Source: an uncultured Lachnospiraceae bacterium (lineage in GTDB: Bacteria; Bacillota; Clostridia; Lachnospirales; Lachnospiraceae). From it: 64,000 nucleotides of DNA. The notes beneath the pieces were generated by a model. That model was not told the DNA's origin, did no database searches, and saw nothing but the letters and a program-made list of their open reading frames with translations. The position numbers were made by a program, and so were the translations under genes. Shown here in pieces: positions 44,212 through 54,369 of this stretch. Location: NCBI GenBank assembly GCA_947564735.1, contig CANOEC010000005.1:66709-130708 (forward strand), read 5' to 3'. The first letter of the stretch is position 1, and every line of letters starts with the position of its first letter.

Positions 44212-47097
44212 CTATTCTTTATGCTGATTCCGCGCATACTTGTCAAGCATCTTTTTCACATAAATACCCGTATAGGAATCCGGATGCTTGGCAATCTGTT
44301 CCGGTGTGCCCTGCGCAATGACAGTTCCGCCACCGTCACCTCCCTCCGGTCCCATATCGATAATATAGTCCGCAGTCTTAATCACATCCAGATTATGCTC
44401 AATGACTACCACCGTGTTTCCGCCTTCCGCCAGCTTGTGCAGAATGTCTACTAACTTGTGCACATCCGCAAAGTGCAGTCCGGTTGTCGGCTCATCCAGA
44501 ATATAAATCGTCTTGCCCGTGCTGCGCTTACTCAGCTCCGTCGCCAGCTTGATACGCTGTGCTTCTCCGCCGGACAACGTCGTGGATGGCTGACCCAGTT
44601 TTACATAGGACAATCCTACGTCATACAAGGTCTCTATCTTGCGGCGGATAGAGGGAAGATTTTCAAAGAACGGTACTGCCTCCTCGACTGTCATATCCAG
44701 CACGTCAAAAATACTTTTACCCTTATATTTTACTTCCAGCGTTTCTCTATTGTATCGCTTTCCGCCGCACACCTCGCAGGGTACATAAACGTCCGGGAGG
44801 AAATGCATTTCTATCTTAATGATACCGTCTCCGCCGCACGCCTCACAGCGTCCGCCCTTAACATTAAAACTGAACCTTCCTTTTTTATAGCCTCGTGCTT
44901 TTGCATCCTGTGTCGAGGCAAATAAATCTCTAATCTGGTCAAACACACCCGTATAGGTTGCCGGATTGGAACGCGGTGTCCTGCCGATAGGCGACTGGTC
45001 GATATCAATCACTTTATCCAGCTGTTCGATTCCCTCAATCTTCGTGTGCTTACCGGGAATGCAGCGCGCCCTGTTCAAATCTCTTGCTAAATGCTTATAA
45101 AGAATCTCATTGACCAGCGAACTCTTACCAGAGCCGGACACACCCGTCACACAAGTCAAAATGCCAAGCGGAATCTTGACGTCTATTTTTTTCAGATTAT
45201 TCTCCTGTGCTCCTCTGACCGTCAGATAACCCGTAGGCTTTCTTCTCTCCGAAGGCACCGGAATCTGCAGTCTGCCGCTCAAATACTGTCCTGTAATGGA
45301 TCCCTCCACCTGCATGATTTCCTGCGCCGTGCCCTGTGCGACTACCTCTCCGCCGTGGGAACCCGCCCCCGGTCCGATATCCACCACATGGTCAGCCGCC
45401 AACATCGTATCTTCATCATGCTCTACCACAATCAGCGTATTCCCCAAATCTTTCAGATTCTTGAGCGCCGCAATCAGTTTATCATTATCCCTCTGATGCA
45501 GCCCGATGCTCGGTTCATCCAGAATATAGCACACGCCCACCAATCCGGAACCAATCTGCGTTGCCAGTCTGATACGCTGTGCCTCGCCGCCGGACAGGCT
45601 TCCCGTGGCACGGGACAGAGACAAATATTCCAGTCCGACTTCCATCAGAAAGCCGACCCTTGCACGGATTTCCTTCAATATCCTCTTACCGATTAATTCC
45701 TGCTGTTTCGTCAGCTCCATTTCTCCGATAAACGAGTGCAGCTTATGAATCGACATGGAAGTAATCTCATAGATATTCTTGTCGCAGACTGTCACCGCAA
45801 GAGATTCTTTCTTCAGGCGCATACCTTTACATTCTTTACACGGCGTAATGCGCATATAACTTTCATATTCCTGCTTGATGATATCGGAGCCCGTCTCGCG
45901 GTATTTCCGCTCCATATTTTTGATTAAGCCTTCAAACGCAATCGGATAGACGCCTTTGCCCCGCTGCCCTTCGTAGTACACTTCCACTTTTCTACCGTCG
46001 GTGCCGTAACAGATAACGTCCTGCGCTTTCTGTGAAAGCTGCTCGTAAGGTGTGTCCATGCTAAACTTATATTCCTTTGCCAGCGCCTGCAAAACCGCGT
46101 TCGTAAAGCTCCCCTCCGAACCGCTGGACTGCCAGCCCATCGAACAGATTGCACCTTCTCGCAGACTGAGGCTCTTGTCCGGAATCATCAAATCAATATC
46201 AAACTCCATCCTATAACCTAACCCGAAACATTCCGGACAGGCGCCGAACGGATTGTTGAAGGAAAAGCTTCTCGGTTCAATCTCCCCAATGCTGATTCCA
46301 CAGTCCGGGCAGGCAAAATTCTGGCTGAAATTAATGGACTCACCGCCTATCACGTCCAGAATCATCAGTCCTTCCGCCAGTGCAAACACATTCTCAATAG
46401 AATCCGTCAGGCGCCTCTCAATTCCCTCTTTGACAACGAGACGGTCTACGATGATTTCTATGTTGTGCTTGATATTTTTTTCCATAGGAATCTCTTCGGA
46501 TAAATCGTACAGATTGCCATCCACGCGCACGCGCACATAACCGCTTTTCTTCGCGCGCTCAAATACTTTGGCATGCTCGCCCTTCCTGCCCCGCACCACC
46601 GGCGCAAGGAGCTGTATCTTTGTCCCTTCCGGCATACCTAATATCTGGTCTACAATCTGGTCTACCGTCTGCCGCTTAATCTCCCTGCCGCATTTCGGAC
46701 AATGCGGAATCCCGATTCTGGCATACAATAATCTGAAATAATCATATATCTCTGTCACCGTACCGACCGTCGAACGAGGATTCCGGTTCGTCGACTTCTG
46801 GTCAATGGAAATCGCAGGAGACAACCCCTCTATCTTCTCCACATTGGGCTTCTCCATCTGTCCGAGGAACTGTCGCGCATAAGAAGACAGCGATTCCATA
46901 TATCTTCTCTGTCCCTCGGCATAAATTGTATCAAAAGCAAGCGAAGACTTACCGGAACCGGATAATCCCGTAAGAACGACAAATTCATTTCTGGGAATAT
47001 CCACGTTTAAATTCTTTAAATTATGCTCGTTCGCTCCGCGAATCTTTATATATTCCCGCGGACGCATCTTAATCGTGTCTGACATATGAATAACCAT
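44212..47097 (-). CDS. uvrA: Excinuclease ABC subunit A
   Basis: Damage-recognising ATPase of nucleotide excision repair. The 961 residues have two ABC modules (Walker [13 protein letters not shown] near 45 and [12 protein letters not shown] near 655; signatures [11 protein letters not shown] and [11 protein letters not shown]) and zinc motifs CPKCG, CPDCG and CEACGGDG. Start chosen at 47097; a Met four codons later is possible. It follows uvrB by 68 bases. Confidence 0.98.
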   Translation of the reverse strand: MVIHMSDTIKMRPREYIKIRGANEHNLKNLNVDIPRNEFVVLTGLSGSGKSSLAFDTIYAEGQRRYMESLSSYARQFLGQMEKPNVEKIEGLSPAISIDQKSTNRNPRSTVGTVTEIYDYFRLLYARIGIPHCPKCGREIKRQTVDQIVDQILGMPEGTKIQLLAPVVRGRKGEHAKVFERAKKSGYVRVRVDGNLYDLSEEIPMEKNIKHNIEIIVDRLVVKEGIERRLTDSIENVFALAEGLMILDVIGGESINFSQNFACPDCGISIGEIEPRSFSFNNPFGACPECFGLGYRMEFDIDLMIPDKSLSLREGAICSMGWQSSGSEGSFTNAVLQALAKEYKFSMDTPYEQLSQKAQDVICYGTDGRKVEVYYEGQRGKGVYPIAFEGLIKNMERKYRETGSDIIKQEYESYMRITPCKECKGMRLKKESLAVTVCDKNIYEITSMSIHKLHSFIGEMELTKQQELIGKRILKEIRARVGFLMEVGLEYLSLSRATGSLSGGEAQRIRLATQIGSGLVGVCYILDEPSIGLHQRDNDKLIAALKNLKDLGNTLIVVEHDEDTMLAADHVVDIGPGAGSHGGEVVAQGTAQEIMQVEGSITGQYLSGRLQIPVPSERRKPTGYLTVRGAQENNLKKIDVKIPLGILTCVTGVSGSGKSSLVNEILYKHLARDLNRARCIPGKHTKIEGIEQLDKVIDIDQSPIGRTPRSNPATYTGVFDQIRDLFASTQDAKARGYKKGRFSFNVKGGRCEACGGDGIIKIEMHFLPDVYVPCEVCGGKRYNRETLEVKYKGKSIFDVLDMTVEEAVPFFENLPSIRRKIETLYDVGLSYVKLGQPSTTLSGGEAQRIKLATELSKRSTGKTIYILDEPTTGLHFADVHKLVDILHKLAEGGNTVVVIEHNLDVIKTADYIIDMGPEGGDGGGTVIAQGTPEQIAKHPDSYTGIYVKKMLDKYARNQHKE

Positions 47098-47165
47098 AAC
47101 CCTTTCTCAACCTGCAAATGAAATTCGCAGGCACAATATTTGCAAATCAGATAAATTCTTTTGTG

Positions 47166-49214
47166 TTATTTATCAAAATCCCGCAGCTTTCCCTTCAAAT
47201 CCGTCATGCGGTCGCGCAGTTCCGCCGCCGCCTCGAAATTCAAATCCGCCGCCGCTTTCTTCATCTGTTTCTCCACTTCTTTAATCAACTTCTCCAATTC
47301 CTGTCTGCTCATAGATTCAGGGTCTTTCTCAAAACGCATCTTCTCTTTCTCAATCGTCTTGGAAATGCTGATAAGGTCTCTTACCGCCTTCTGTATCGTC
47401 TGCGGCGTTATTCCGTGCTCTTCATTATAATGCTGCTGTATCTCACGTCTTCTGTTCGTCTCCGTGATGGCTGCGCGCATGGAATCCGTCATATTATCCG
47501 CATACATGATAACGTGTCCCTCTGCATTACGCGCCGCACGTCCAATCGTCTGAATCAGCGATGTCTCCGAACGCAGAAAGCCTTCCTTGTCCGCATCCAG
47601 AATCGCCACCAGTGATATCTCCGGTATATCCAGTCCTTCCCTTAACAGATTGATGCCTACCAGCACATCAAAAACGTCCAGACGCATATCACGTATAATC
47701 TCGGCACGCTCCAACGTGTCAATATCGGAATGCAGATACTTCACGCGCACGTCCACTTCTTTCATATAGTCTGTCAGGTCTTCCGCCATCCTTTTGGTGA
47801 GCGTCGTAACCAGTACTTTATGATGCTTCGCCACTTCCTTATTCACTTCCGAAATCAAATCATCAATCTGTCCCTCCACCGGACGCACTTCCACCTCCGG
47901 GTCGAGCAGACCAGTCGGTCTGATAATCTGTTCGGTGCGGAACAATTCATGCTCCGCCTCATAATCAGAGGGTGTTGCCGACACAAAAAGCATCTGGTCG
48001 ATATGCTGCTCGAACTCTCCAAAATTAAGCGGTCGGTTGTCCAACGCGGACGGCAGTCTGAATCCGTAATCCACCAGCGTGTTCTTACGCGACCTGTCTC
48101 CCGCAAACATCCCGCGTATCTGCGGAATCGTCATATGAGACTCATCTATAATAATCAGAAAATCGTCGTTAAAATAATCCAACAGAGTAAATGGCGGCTC
48201 TCCCTCCCGCATACCGTTCAAATGCCGGGAGTAATTCTCTATGCCGGAACAAAATCCCGTCTCCCGCATCATCTCGACATCAAAATTCGTCCGCTCCGAG
48301 ATACGCTGCGCCTCAAGCAGCTTGTCCTCTCCTTTAAAATATTTTACCCGTTCCTCTAACTCTTTCTCAATCTCACGGCAGGCAATATTGATTTTCTCCT
48401 GCGGGACAACATAATGGGACGCCGGATAAATCATCACATGCTCCAATGTCGCGTGCACCTGCCCCGTCAACGGGTCTGTCTGCGCGATACGGTCTATCTC
48501 ATCCCCAAAAAACTCAATCCGTATCAAATACTCTCCGCCCTGCGCCGGATAAACCTCTACCACATCGCCGCGTACACGAAAACAGCACCGCTCCAAATCC
48601 ATATCATTGCGGTCATACTGCATCTCTATCAATCCACGTATCACATCATCCCTGTCACGCTGCATACCGGGTCTGAGCGACATACTCATGCCCGCATATT
48701 CTTCGGGACTTCCCAGCCCGTAAATACAGGACACACTCGCCACAACCACCACATCCCTGCGTTCCGTCAAGGATGCCGTCGCTGACAGCCTCAGTTTGTC
48801 AATCTCGTCATTGATGGAAGAATCCTTGGCGATATACGTGTCCGTGGAAGGCACGTAAGCCTCCGGCTGGTAATAATCATAGTAGGACACGAAATATTCT
48901 ACCGCGTTTTCAGGAAAAAATTCCTTGAACTCGCCGTAAAGCTGCCCGGCGAGGGTCTTGTTGTGCGCAATGACCAAAGTGGGCTTATTGAGCGCCTGTA
49001 TGATATTTGCCATGGTAAAGGTCTTGCCGGAACCGGTTACGCCAAGTAAAGTCTGGAACTGGTTACCCTCTTTGAAGCCTTTCACAAGGGCTTCGATCGC
49101 CTGCGGCTGGTCGCCGGTGGGCTGGTATTCACTGTGCAGTTTAAAAATGCTGTTCTCTACAGTATCTTGATAAGCAGACTGTGAAGCGGATTGCGAATGT
49201 CCTTGTTTCTCCAT
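47166..49214 (-). CDS. uvrB: Excinuclease ABC subunit B
   Basis: Helicase-like damage verifier that loads UvrC. The 682 residues have Walker [12 protein letters not shown] near 60, the beta-hairpin [11 protein letters not shown], the motif [11 protein letters not shown] and a C-terminal UVR domain ([19 protein letters not shown]). Upstream are an extended -10 promoter and a candidate LexA box. Confidence 0.98.
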   Translation of the reverse strand: MEKQGHSQSASQSAYQDTVENSIFKLHSEYQPTGDQPQAIEALVKGFKEGNQFQTLLGVTGSGKTFTMANIIQALNKPTLVIAHNKTLAGQLYGEFKEFFPENAVEYFVSYYDYYQPEAYVPSTDTYIAKDSSINDEIDKLRLSATASLTERRDVVVVASVSCIYGLGSPEEYAGMSMSLRPGMQRDRDDVIRGLIEMQYDRNDMDLERCCFRVRGDVVEVYPAQGGEYLIRIEFFGDEIDRIAQTDPLTGQVHATLEHVMIYPASHYVVPQEKINIACREIEKELEERVKYFKGEDKLLEAQRISERTNFDVEMMRETGFCSGIENYSRHLNGMREGEPPFTLLDYFNDDFLIIIDESHMTIPQIRGMFAGDRSRKNTLVDYGFRLPSALDNRPLNFGEFEQHIDQMLFVSATPSDYEAEHELFRTEQIIRPTGLLDPEVEVRPVEGQIDDLISEVNKEVAKHHKVLVTTLTKRMAEDLTDYMKEVDVRVKYLHSDIDTLERAEIIRDMRLDVFDVLVGINLLREGLDIPEISLVAILDADKEGFLRSETSLIQTIGRAARNAEGHVIMYADNMTDSMRAAITETNRRREIQQHYNEEHGITPQTIQKAVRDLISISKTIEKEKMRFEKDPESMSRQELEKLIKEVEKQMKKAAADLNFEAAAELRDRMTDLKGKLRDFDK

Positions 49215-49424
49215 GGGAGAGAAATCACCTCCAATATAATCTATTATCCCCTTTTCTCAGATTCTTTTTTTGCTATTATTCTTCTCTTTTTTTCAATCAT
49301 AGGAGCTAAATCTTGTAGTATAAGCTTTCGTGCCCTTTCATTTTTTTATAATCTCTTTTTTTAATAAAAGATATCGCTGAACAATGACTACCCGTAGATT
49401 TCCGTCAATGTAAAAGCAGTTTTG

Positions 49425-49433
49425 ATTATAGCA
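49425..49433 (-). promoter_or_regulatory. Promoter of uvrB-uvrA
   Basis: Minus strand TGC TATAAT (extended -10), about 210 bases ahead of uvrB. Confidence 0.55.
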
Positions 49434-49459
49434 TATTGGTTCAAGTTTGTACAGAGTTT

Positions 49460-49768
49460 TTAGAACATTTGTTCTTGTCCGGAGTAATAAATCACTTCTT
49501 TCCCTTTGCTTTCTGCAAACGCAATCTCCTTTGAAACCTGCTCCCCAATATATCCTTGTATATCCACAACATAAACTGCATCCGAGAGTTCAATTTTTCT
49601 ATAATGTGCATTTTCAAGAAATGCCTGCTCCTCCAGAGTAACATCCAAACTGTCTACATTATATACACATTGCAAAACATTCATCTTATGCTTTATTTCC
49701 AACAAAAAAGCAATCCTTTGCATTTCTTTCCGAAATTTCATGCTTCCGCATATTGTAACTGTTTTCAT
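49460..49768 (-). CDS. Nucleoside 2-deoxyribosyltransferase-like protein
   Basis: A 102-residue Rossmann-type protein. MKTVTICGSMKFRKEMQ, then RKIELSDAVYVVDIQGYIG and KEIAFAESKGKEVIYYS, give the pattern of small proteins related to nucleoside deoxyribosyltransferases and DUF4406. The role may be nucleotide salvage or signalling, but it is unproven. AGGAGG precedes the start. Ends over the uvrB SOS box. Confidence 0.75.
   Translation of the reverse strand: MKTVTICGSMKFRKEMQRIAFLLEIKHKMNVLQCVYNVDSLDVTLEEQAFLENAHYRKIELSDAVYVVDIQGYIGEQVSKEIAFAESKGKEVIYYSGQEQMF
49462..49475. promoter_or_regulatory. Candidate LexA (SOS) box
   Basis: Perfect palindrome AGAACATTTGTTCT, matching the Firmicute LexA consensus GAAC-N4-GTTC. 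It is 30 bases upstream of the uvrB -10 and overlaps the end of the preceding gene. Confidence 0.65.
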
Positions 49769-49906
49769 TGTTATATAGCTCCTCCTATAGCCCTTAAAGA
49801 AACACTATCAGCTAGAAACAATTTCATAGTATTGCACCCTGCTTCAAAATGCAACCCACAGTTGATAAAATAGACAGCGAGATTGCTAGTGTGCAACTGC
49901 CTTGGT

Positions 49907-49944
49907 TGTTATACTTTACCTAAAGTAAATTTACTTTTCAAAGT
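49907..49944 (+). promoter_or_regulatory. Promoter and tandem operators of the XRE-TM regulator
   Basis: Extended -10 TGT TATACT (49907-49915) overlapped by palindrome ACTTTACCTAAAGT (49913-49926), with a second palindrome ACTTTTCAAAGT (49933-49944). Their centres are 19 bases apart. The arrangement suggests autorepression by the gene that follows. Confidence 0.7.
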
Positions 49945-49985
49945 AACAAAAAGAACGTAAAATGTTTCAGAATGGAGGAAAAACA

Positions 49986-50462
49986 ATGAATTTATCAAAC
50001 AAAATTTATGAAATGAGAAAAGCACAGGGATTGTCCCAAGAACAGCTTGCCGAAAAGCTGGGCGTCTCCCGGCAGTCCGTCTCGAAATGGGAATCGGGCG
50101 AAGCAGTCCCCGAAGTAGAAAGGCTGATTACAATGAGCAGGATTTTCAATGTTACTACCGACTACCTGCTTAAAGAAAGCGATGTGGATGAGTTGACCAT
50201 CCGCACGGAAATGTTAGAACAACAGCAGCAGACACTGATATCTGAAAACAAAAAAGAGCAGCGCCGGCGATACCGTATTTTGAGCTGCACGGCGATTTAT
50301 CTCATTGCTTTTGCGCTATTTATTATTTTGCGATTTGCATTATTCAATACCGTCATTGCCGACGCGCTTCCGGGCATATCCGGATATGTTATCATCTTTC
50401 TGATTGCTACAGCCATTACAATAGCAGTCAATCTACACAATGACAAACATGCGGGAGATTAA
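49986..50462 (+). CDS. XRE-family regulator with membrane tail
   Basis: A 158-residue protein starting at 49986 ([10 protein letters not shown]), seven bases after GGAGG. An XRE helix-turn-helix lies at 5-60 ([23 protein letters not shown]), followed by a linker helix and two membrane segments (about 100-120 and 128-147). Membrane-tied XRE proteins of this type are common in Clostridia; their signal is unknown. Confidence 0.88.
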   Translation: MNLSNKIYEMRKAQGLSQEQLAEKLGVSRQSVSKWESGEAVPEVERLITMSRIFNVTTDYLLKESDVDELTIRTEMLEQQQQTLISENKKEQRRRYRILSCTAIYLIAFALFIILRFALFNTVIADALPGISGYVIIFLIATAITIAVNLHNDKHAGD

Positions 50463-50508
50463 CTCCCGCATACCAGACTATATGTTTCCATACAAATTAA
50501 TACCTATC

Positions 50509-51339
50509 CTATTTTACCTTCTGTGCAATCAGCGTATCCATACAATGCTTATGCGGTTTACCGCCGCTGTTACAATCGAAAATCTCTTCCCGGCAGGTAT
50601 GGAACTGCCAGTCATGATAATATGCAAACAATTCACCCGAAAGCCAAGGATGTCTCTTCTCTTCATCTCTCGTAGTATCCGGTGCTCGGGTAATAAAAGG
50701 TTTCTGAACAAATACATTCAGGGCATTGATGCCATCATCCGCTGTATGTGTTTTTAGGCTGTCGCAAAATTCTTTGCGTCCGGTATCAGGAAGGAAATGA
50801 AAAACGCCGCTGCTGAATATAATATCGTACTCTGCATCTGGACGCCAATCAAAAATATCCGCCTTAAAAAATCCCACGTCAACTTTATTATGTTCCGCAA
50901 GCTTTTTGGCTTTTTCAATTCCCTGCTCGGATATATCGAACGCAGTCACCGCGTAACCGCACTTAGCAAAGAAAACGGCATCCTTTCCCTCGCCGCAGCC
51001 AATATCCAACACACGGTAGGGTTTGATTGGCGGCATAATCTTCATAATATCATAACAGATGCGGTTCGGCATAAGCCCCCAATAATATTCCTCGGTATTG
51101 TACCGCTTATCATAATCCGTCACCACGCTACTGTAACCAAGCAGCGCATCAACTGTTGTATGAAGCGCCGCCGCTAATTTCGGAAGCATCTCTATATCCG
51201 GATATGCCGTGTTATTTTCCCATTTTGAAACTGCCTGAAACGAAATATTAAGGGACTTGGCAAGCTGATTCTGCGTCAGTCCCAGCTCCTTACGTCTCTT
51301 GCAGATTACTTCCCCGGTTTTCAGATTATCAATTCCCAT
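50509..51339 (-). CDS. XRE regulator fused to a SAM methyltransferase
   Basis: A 276-residue fusion. Residues 8-65 are an XRE helix-turn-helix (LTQNQLAKSLNISFQAVSKWEN). Residues about 85-276 are a class I methyltransferase resembling TehB, with motif I VLDIGCGEGKDAVFFAKCG near 110 and IIFSSGVFHFLP near 175. The end is Cys/His-rich (HTCREEIFDCNSGGKPHKHC). The combination suggests a self-regulated detoxifying methyltransferase, for example for tellurite or thiols. GGAG precedes the ATG. Confidence 0.85.
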   Translation of the reverse strand: MGIDNLKTGEVICKRRKELGLTQNQLAKSLNISFQAVSKWENNTAYPDIEMLPKLAAALHTTVDALLGYSSVVTDYDKRYNTEEYYWGLMPNRICYDIMKIMPPIKPYRVLDIGCGEGKDAVFFAKCGYAVTAFDISEQGIEKAKKLAEHNKVDVGFFKADIFDWRPDAEYDIIFSSGVFHFLPDTGRKEFCDSLKTHTADDGINALNVFVQKPFITRAPDTTRDEEKRHPWLSGELFAYYHDWQFHTCREEIFDCNSGGKPHKHCMDTLIAQKVK

Positions 51340-51366
51340 ACTTCTTCTCCTTCTCTGATGAAAATG

Positions 51367-51381
51367 TTATTGCATCAATAA
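51367..51381. promoter_or_regulatory. Possible operator of the XRE-methyltransferase gene
   Basis: Inverted repeat TTATTG-N3-CAATAA, 28 bases upstream of the start codon. It could be the binding site of the fused XRE domain. Confidence 0.45.
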
Positions 51382-51457
51382 ATCGCTGCCTTGTCTTCAT
51401 CTTAGTATATATGGGAAATCGTCACAATAACGCAGGAAGAGAGTATTGTATTCCGGT

Positions 51458-52789
51458 TCATCTGATGGTTGAGTCGTATGCGCTGTCCACCTTCTTCTTA
51501 TCATGCACACTAATATCCGTCCCAATCTGCACTTCTATCACCTGCAGCTTCGTATCCGCGAATATCGTATGCGCCGCTCCCGCAGGCATCTGTATCACAT
51601 CCCCGGCAGACACCTGACGTTCCACACCGTCTACAACCGTTCTCCCCTGTCCGTCAATCACCGTCCACACCTCGTCCCTGTGCTGATGACTGTGATAATT
51701 CATACCATGTCCGGGGTTCAGCGTCACCTTAATGGTCATGCTTCCCTCTTCAATATCAATGACGCGGAAGTTGCCCCATGATTTCTCTGCAAACATAATC
51801 TGCTGGTCTATCTCGTCCACATACGGCTTAATATAGCTGGACTGCGCCTTGTCGGAAACAAGAATGCCTTCCGGACTGGCGGACACTACCACATCCTGAA
51901 GTCCCATGCACAAAACCGGAACGTTGAGTTCATTCACCACATGTACATTTTCACAACAGTCATTTAAGATTGCCTTGCCGATGCTGTCGCTCTCCATTGC
52001 TTCCGTCAGCGTATTCCATGTTCCCATATCCTTCCACACGCCGCCAAAACGCATTACTTCAATATGCTCTTCATGCTCTACCACCGCATAATCAAAACTG
52101 ATTTTCGTCAAAGTCTCATACTTATCAAACAAATCCTGATACCCGGCAAACTCAATCAATTCATGGGCACGCTGCAATACATATCCCAGACGAAAGGCGA
52201 ACACGCCGCCGTTCCAGAGCGCACCTTTTTCAATATATTCACGCGCCTTCTCTTCTGTAGGCTTCTCCTTAAACACAGAGACCCTGCTGATATTCTCTTT
52301 GTCCTCCGGAATGATATATCCATACTTTGCACTCGGATACGTCGGCTCAATCCCCATGAGCACCAGATTAGCTTCGCTTACAGCCGCACGCTGCCCCAGT
52401 GTGCGCAGCGCCTCAAAATAGTCTTCCTCCACATAAGGGTCTACGGGACAGACAACAATCGCTTCCTGCGCTGCAACTCCTCTCACATCATGCAGATATG
52501 CCGCCGCCAAGGCAATCGCCGGAAAGGTGTCCCTGCGGCACGGCTCCACACTGATGCCGACACCTTCTCCCAATTGGTTATGGATTGCCGACACTTGTGA
52601 CTTAGACGTTGCGATCGTCACCTCAGCGCCACTATCCACCGTGCGTATCTGACGATATACCCGCTGGACCATAGATTCATAGCTGCCGTCTTCGGTCTTA
52701 AATATCTTGATAAACTGTTTTGAACGGCTGTCATTGGAAAGGGGCCACAGCCGCTTACCCGAACCACCTGATAACAATACGATATTCAT
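51458..52789 (-). CDS. manC: Mannose-1-phosphate guanylyltransferase with cupin domain
   Basis: Makes GDP-mannose for surface sugars. The start at 52789 (MNIVLLSGGSGKRLWPLS) has a GAAGGGA site; a longer frame would translate the hairpin repeat. The nucleotidyltransferase domain is at 1-290 and a type II phosphomannose-isomerase cupin at about 330-443 (GHGMNYHSHQHRDEVWTV, metal ligands). Total 443 residues. The only exopolysaccharide gene in the window; it is separated from the S41 gene by the composite repeat. Confidence 0.92.
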   Translation of the reverse strand: MNIVLLSGGSGKRLWPLSNDSRSKQFIKIFKTEDGSYESMVQRVYRQIRTVDSGAEVTIATSKSQVSAIHNQLGEGVGISVEPCRRDTFPAIALAAAYLHDVRGVAAQEAIVVCPVDPYVEEDYFEALRTLGQRAAVSEANLVLMGIEPTYPSAKYGYIIPEDKENISRVSVFKEKPTEEKAREYIEKGALWNGGVFAFRLGYVLQRAHELIEFAGYQDLFDKYETLTKISFDYAVVEHEEHIEVMRFGGVWKDMGTWNTLTEAMESDSIGKAILNDCCENVHVVNELNVPVLCMGLQDVVVSASPEGILVSDKAQSSYIKPYVDEIDQQIMFAEKSWGNFRVIDIEEGSMTIKVTLNPGHGMNYHSHQHRDEVWTVIDGQGRTVVDGVERQVSAGDVIQMPAGAAHTIFADTKLQVIEVQIGTDISVHDKKKVDSAYDSTIR

Positions 52790-52820
52790 ATGCAAATTCC
52801 CTTCTCTTCCCCTATCCTTA

Positions 52821-52940
52821 CAAGAAAATCTGCTTCGCAGATTATCTTGGGAAGAACCTTCGGTTCTTCCGCGTTTATCGAAATTTCCTATTATAGAACA
52901 AAATGCCTTCGGCATTATGTTTTTTGTCGAAATTTCCTAT
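52821..52940 (-). repeat. Composite hairpin repeat, copy 3
   Basis: The most complete copy. Stem CAAGAAAATCTGC/GCAGATTATCTTG (52821-52849), stem GGAAGAACC/GGTTCTTCC (52850-52870), TCGAAATTTCCTAT (52878-52891), stem AATGCC/GGCATT (52902-52916) and TCGAAATTTCCTAT again (52927-52940). All loops are TTC. It lies between the S41 stop and the manC start. Confidence 0.85.
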
Positions 52941-52971
52941 ACAAGAAACAAACGCCCAATGCCGTATATTC

Positions 52972-54363
52972 TTACTGCCCAATCATCTTGATAATTTCCT
53001 GTTTTGCACGCTCTAACTGATTATCTACACCTTCTTCATAGTAGGACTCTCCGTCAAACTCACACTCGATATCCGGCTCAATTCCAATTCCGTGGATATT
53101 ACTTCCATTCGGAGTGTAGTAAGAACTGATGGTCAGCTTCAGGGCTGTTCCGTCCGTAAGCGGCAATATTCTCTGTACAATCCCCTTACCAAACGTCGTT
53201 GTGCCAATCAGCGTACCCTTTTCATAGTCCTTGATCGCTCCGGCAAGAATCTCCGACGCGCTGGCGGAATTGCCGTTAATCAGCACCACCAACGGAATCT
53301 CCAGCTCATTTTTGCCATCGCAGGTATACTCTTCTCTCTCCCCGTACTTATCTTCCGTATATACAATCAGTCCTTTGGGCAGAATCGCTCTGGCGATATC
53401 TACCACGACCGGAAGACTTCCGCCCGGGTTGCTGCGCAAATCCAAGATTAATCCTTTTGCCTTGGAACCTTTAATGACTGCCAGCGCTTCCGTAAACTGT
53501 TCCGTCGTCACGTCGTCAAATTCCGTTATCTGAATGTAACCGACTCCGTTATCATACATCTCATAGTTCACCGTAGGCGACTCTATCTTACGCCGTTCCA
53601 CATCAAACTCTAAATAGTCGTCTTCTCCCTCACGGTAGATTGTCAGATGAACGGTCGTACCTTCCTCGCCCTTTACTCTGGATACTACTTCCGTCAGTTC
53701 CATCCCTTGAATGGTTTCACCGTCCACCATATAAATGATGTCGTTCTCTCTAAGCCCTGCTTCCTCCGCCGGCGTATCGGCAATCACACCGTTTATCTTG
53801 GCAAACCCTGTCGTAATATCAAGCTGCAGGTATGCACCGATTCCGTAATAGATTCCTTCCGTTTCCTCCATCAAATCCGCCCACTCTTCCGCTGTATAAT
53901 AAACGGAATACGGGTCTCCCAGCGAATCCACCAGTCCGGCATACATGCCTTCCGTCATCGCTTCGGTATCAATATCTTCATCCTTGTAGTAATATTTTTC
54001 AATGACTTCTTCCAGCGCTTCCAGCTTCTCCAGCGTATCGTCGTCCAGTACACCCTCCTTGGCGCTTCCGTCTGCACTGGCTGTCTTTGCCTTCCGGTCG
54101 TCATACAGATGATACAGTCTTACCCCCACATAAGTGCAGCTTCCCACCAGCGTCATAAGAATGACGCCGACCAAAAGACCCAGCAAAAACACGCCGCCGC
54201 CCTTATTGTTCTGTCCGCCCGGTGAAGGCGCCGGATATCTCTGGGGCGGCTGCACTGGCGGCTGATAATAGGACTGATTCATGCCCTGCCTCATGTTGTC
54301 CTGCCCGAAATCATTATTGTAATAGTTATTTTCTCCGTTTTGATTCAAAATGACCCACTCCAT
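52972..54363 (-). CDS. S41 family C-terminal processing protease
   Basis: CtpA/Prc-like membrane protease of 463 residues. A disordered Gln/Pro/Tyr-rich head (1-55) precedes one membrane anchor (about 58-80), a PDZ domain (about 155-240) and the S41 domain. The catalytic Ser is in GNSASASEILAG near 368 and the Lys in TTFGKGIVQ near 393. It works outside the membrane, often on wall hydrolases or sporulation factors; a link to the M23 hydrolase encoded seven bases upstream is plausible. Confidence 0.95.
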   Translation of the reverse strand: MEWVILNQNGENNYYNNDFGQDNMRQGMNQSYYQPPVQPPQRYPAPSPGGQNNKGGGVFLLGLLVGVILMTLVGSCTYVGVRLYHLYDDRKAKTASADGSAKEGVLDDDTLEKLEALEEVIEKYYYKDEDIDTEAMTEGMYAGLVDSLGDPYSVYYTAEEWADLMEETEGIYYGIGAYLQLDITTGFAKINGVIADTPAEEAGLRENDIIYMVDGETIQGMELTEVVSRVKGEEGTTVHLTIYREGEDDYLEFDVERRKIESPTVNYEMYDNGVGYIQITEFDDVTTEQFTEALAVIKGSKAKGLILDLRSNPGGSLPVVVDIARAILPKGLIVYTEDKYGEREEYTCDGKNELEIPLVVLINGNSASASEILAGAIKDYEKGTLIGTTTFGKGIVQRILPLTDGTALKLTISSYYTPNGSNIHGIGIEPDIECEFDGESYYEEGVDNQLERAKQEIIKMIGQ

Positions 54364-54369
54364 CCATTC

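Noticed and set aside
52790..52915. Longer N-terminus for the mannose-1-phosphate guanylyltransferase
   Set aside because: It would translate the hairpin repeat; MNIVLLSGG is the family start and has a ribosome binding site.
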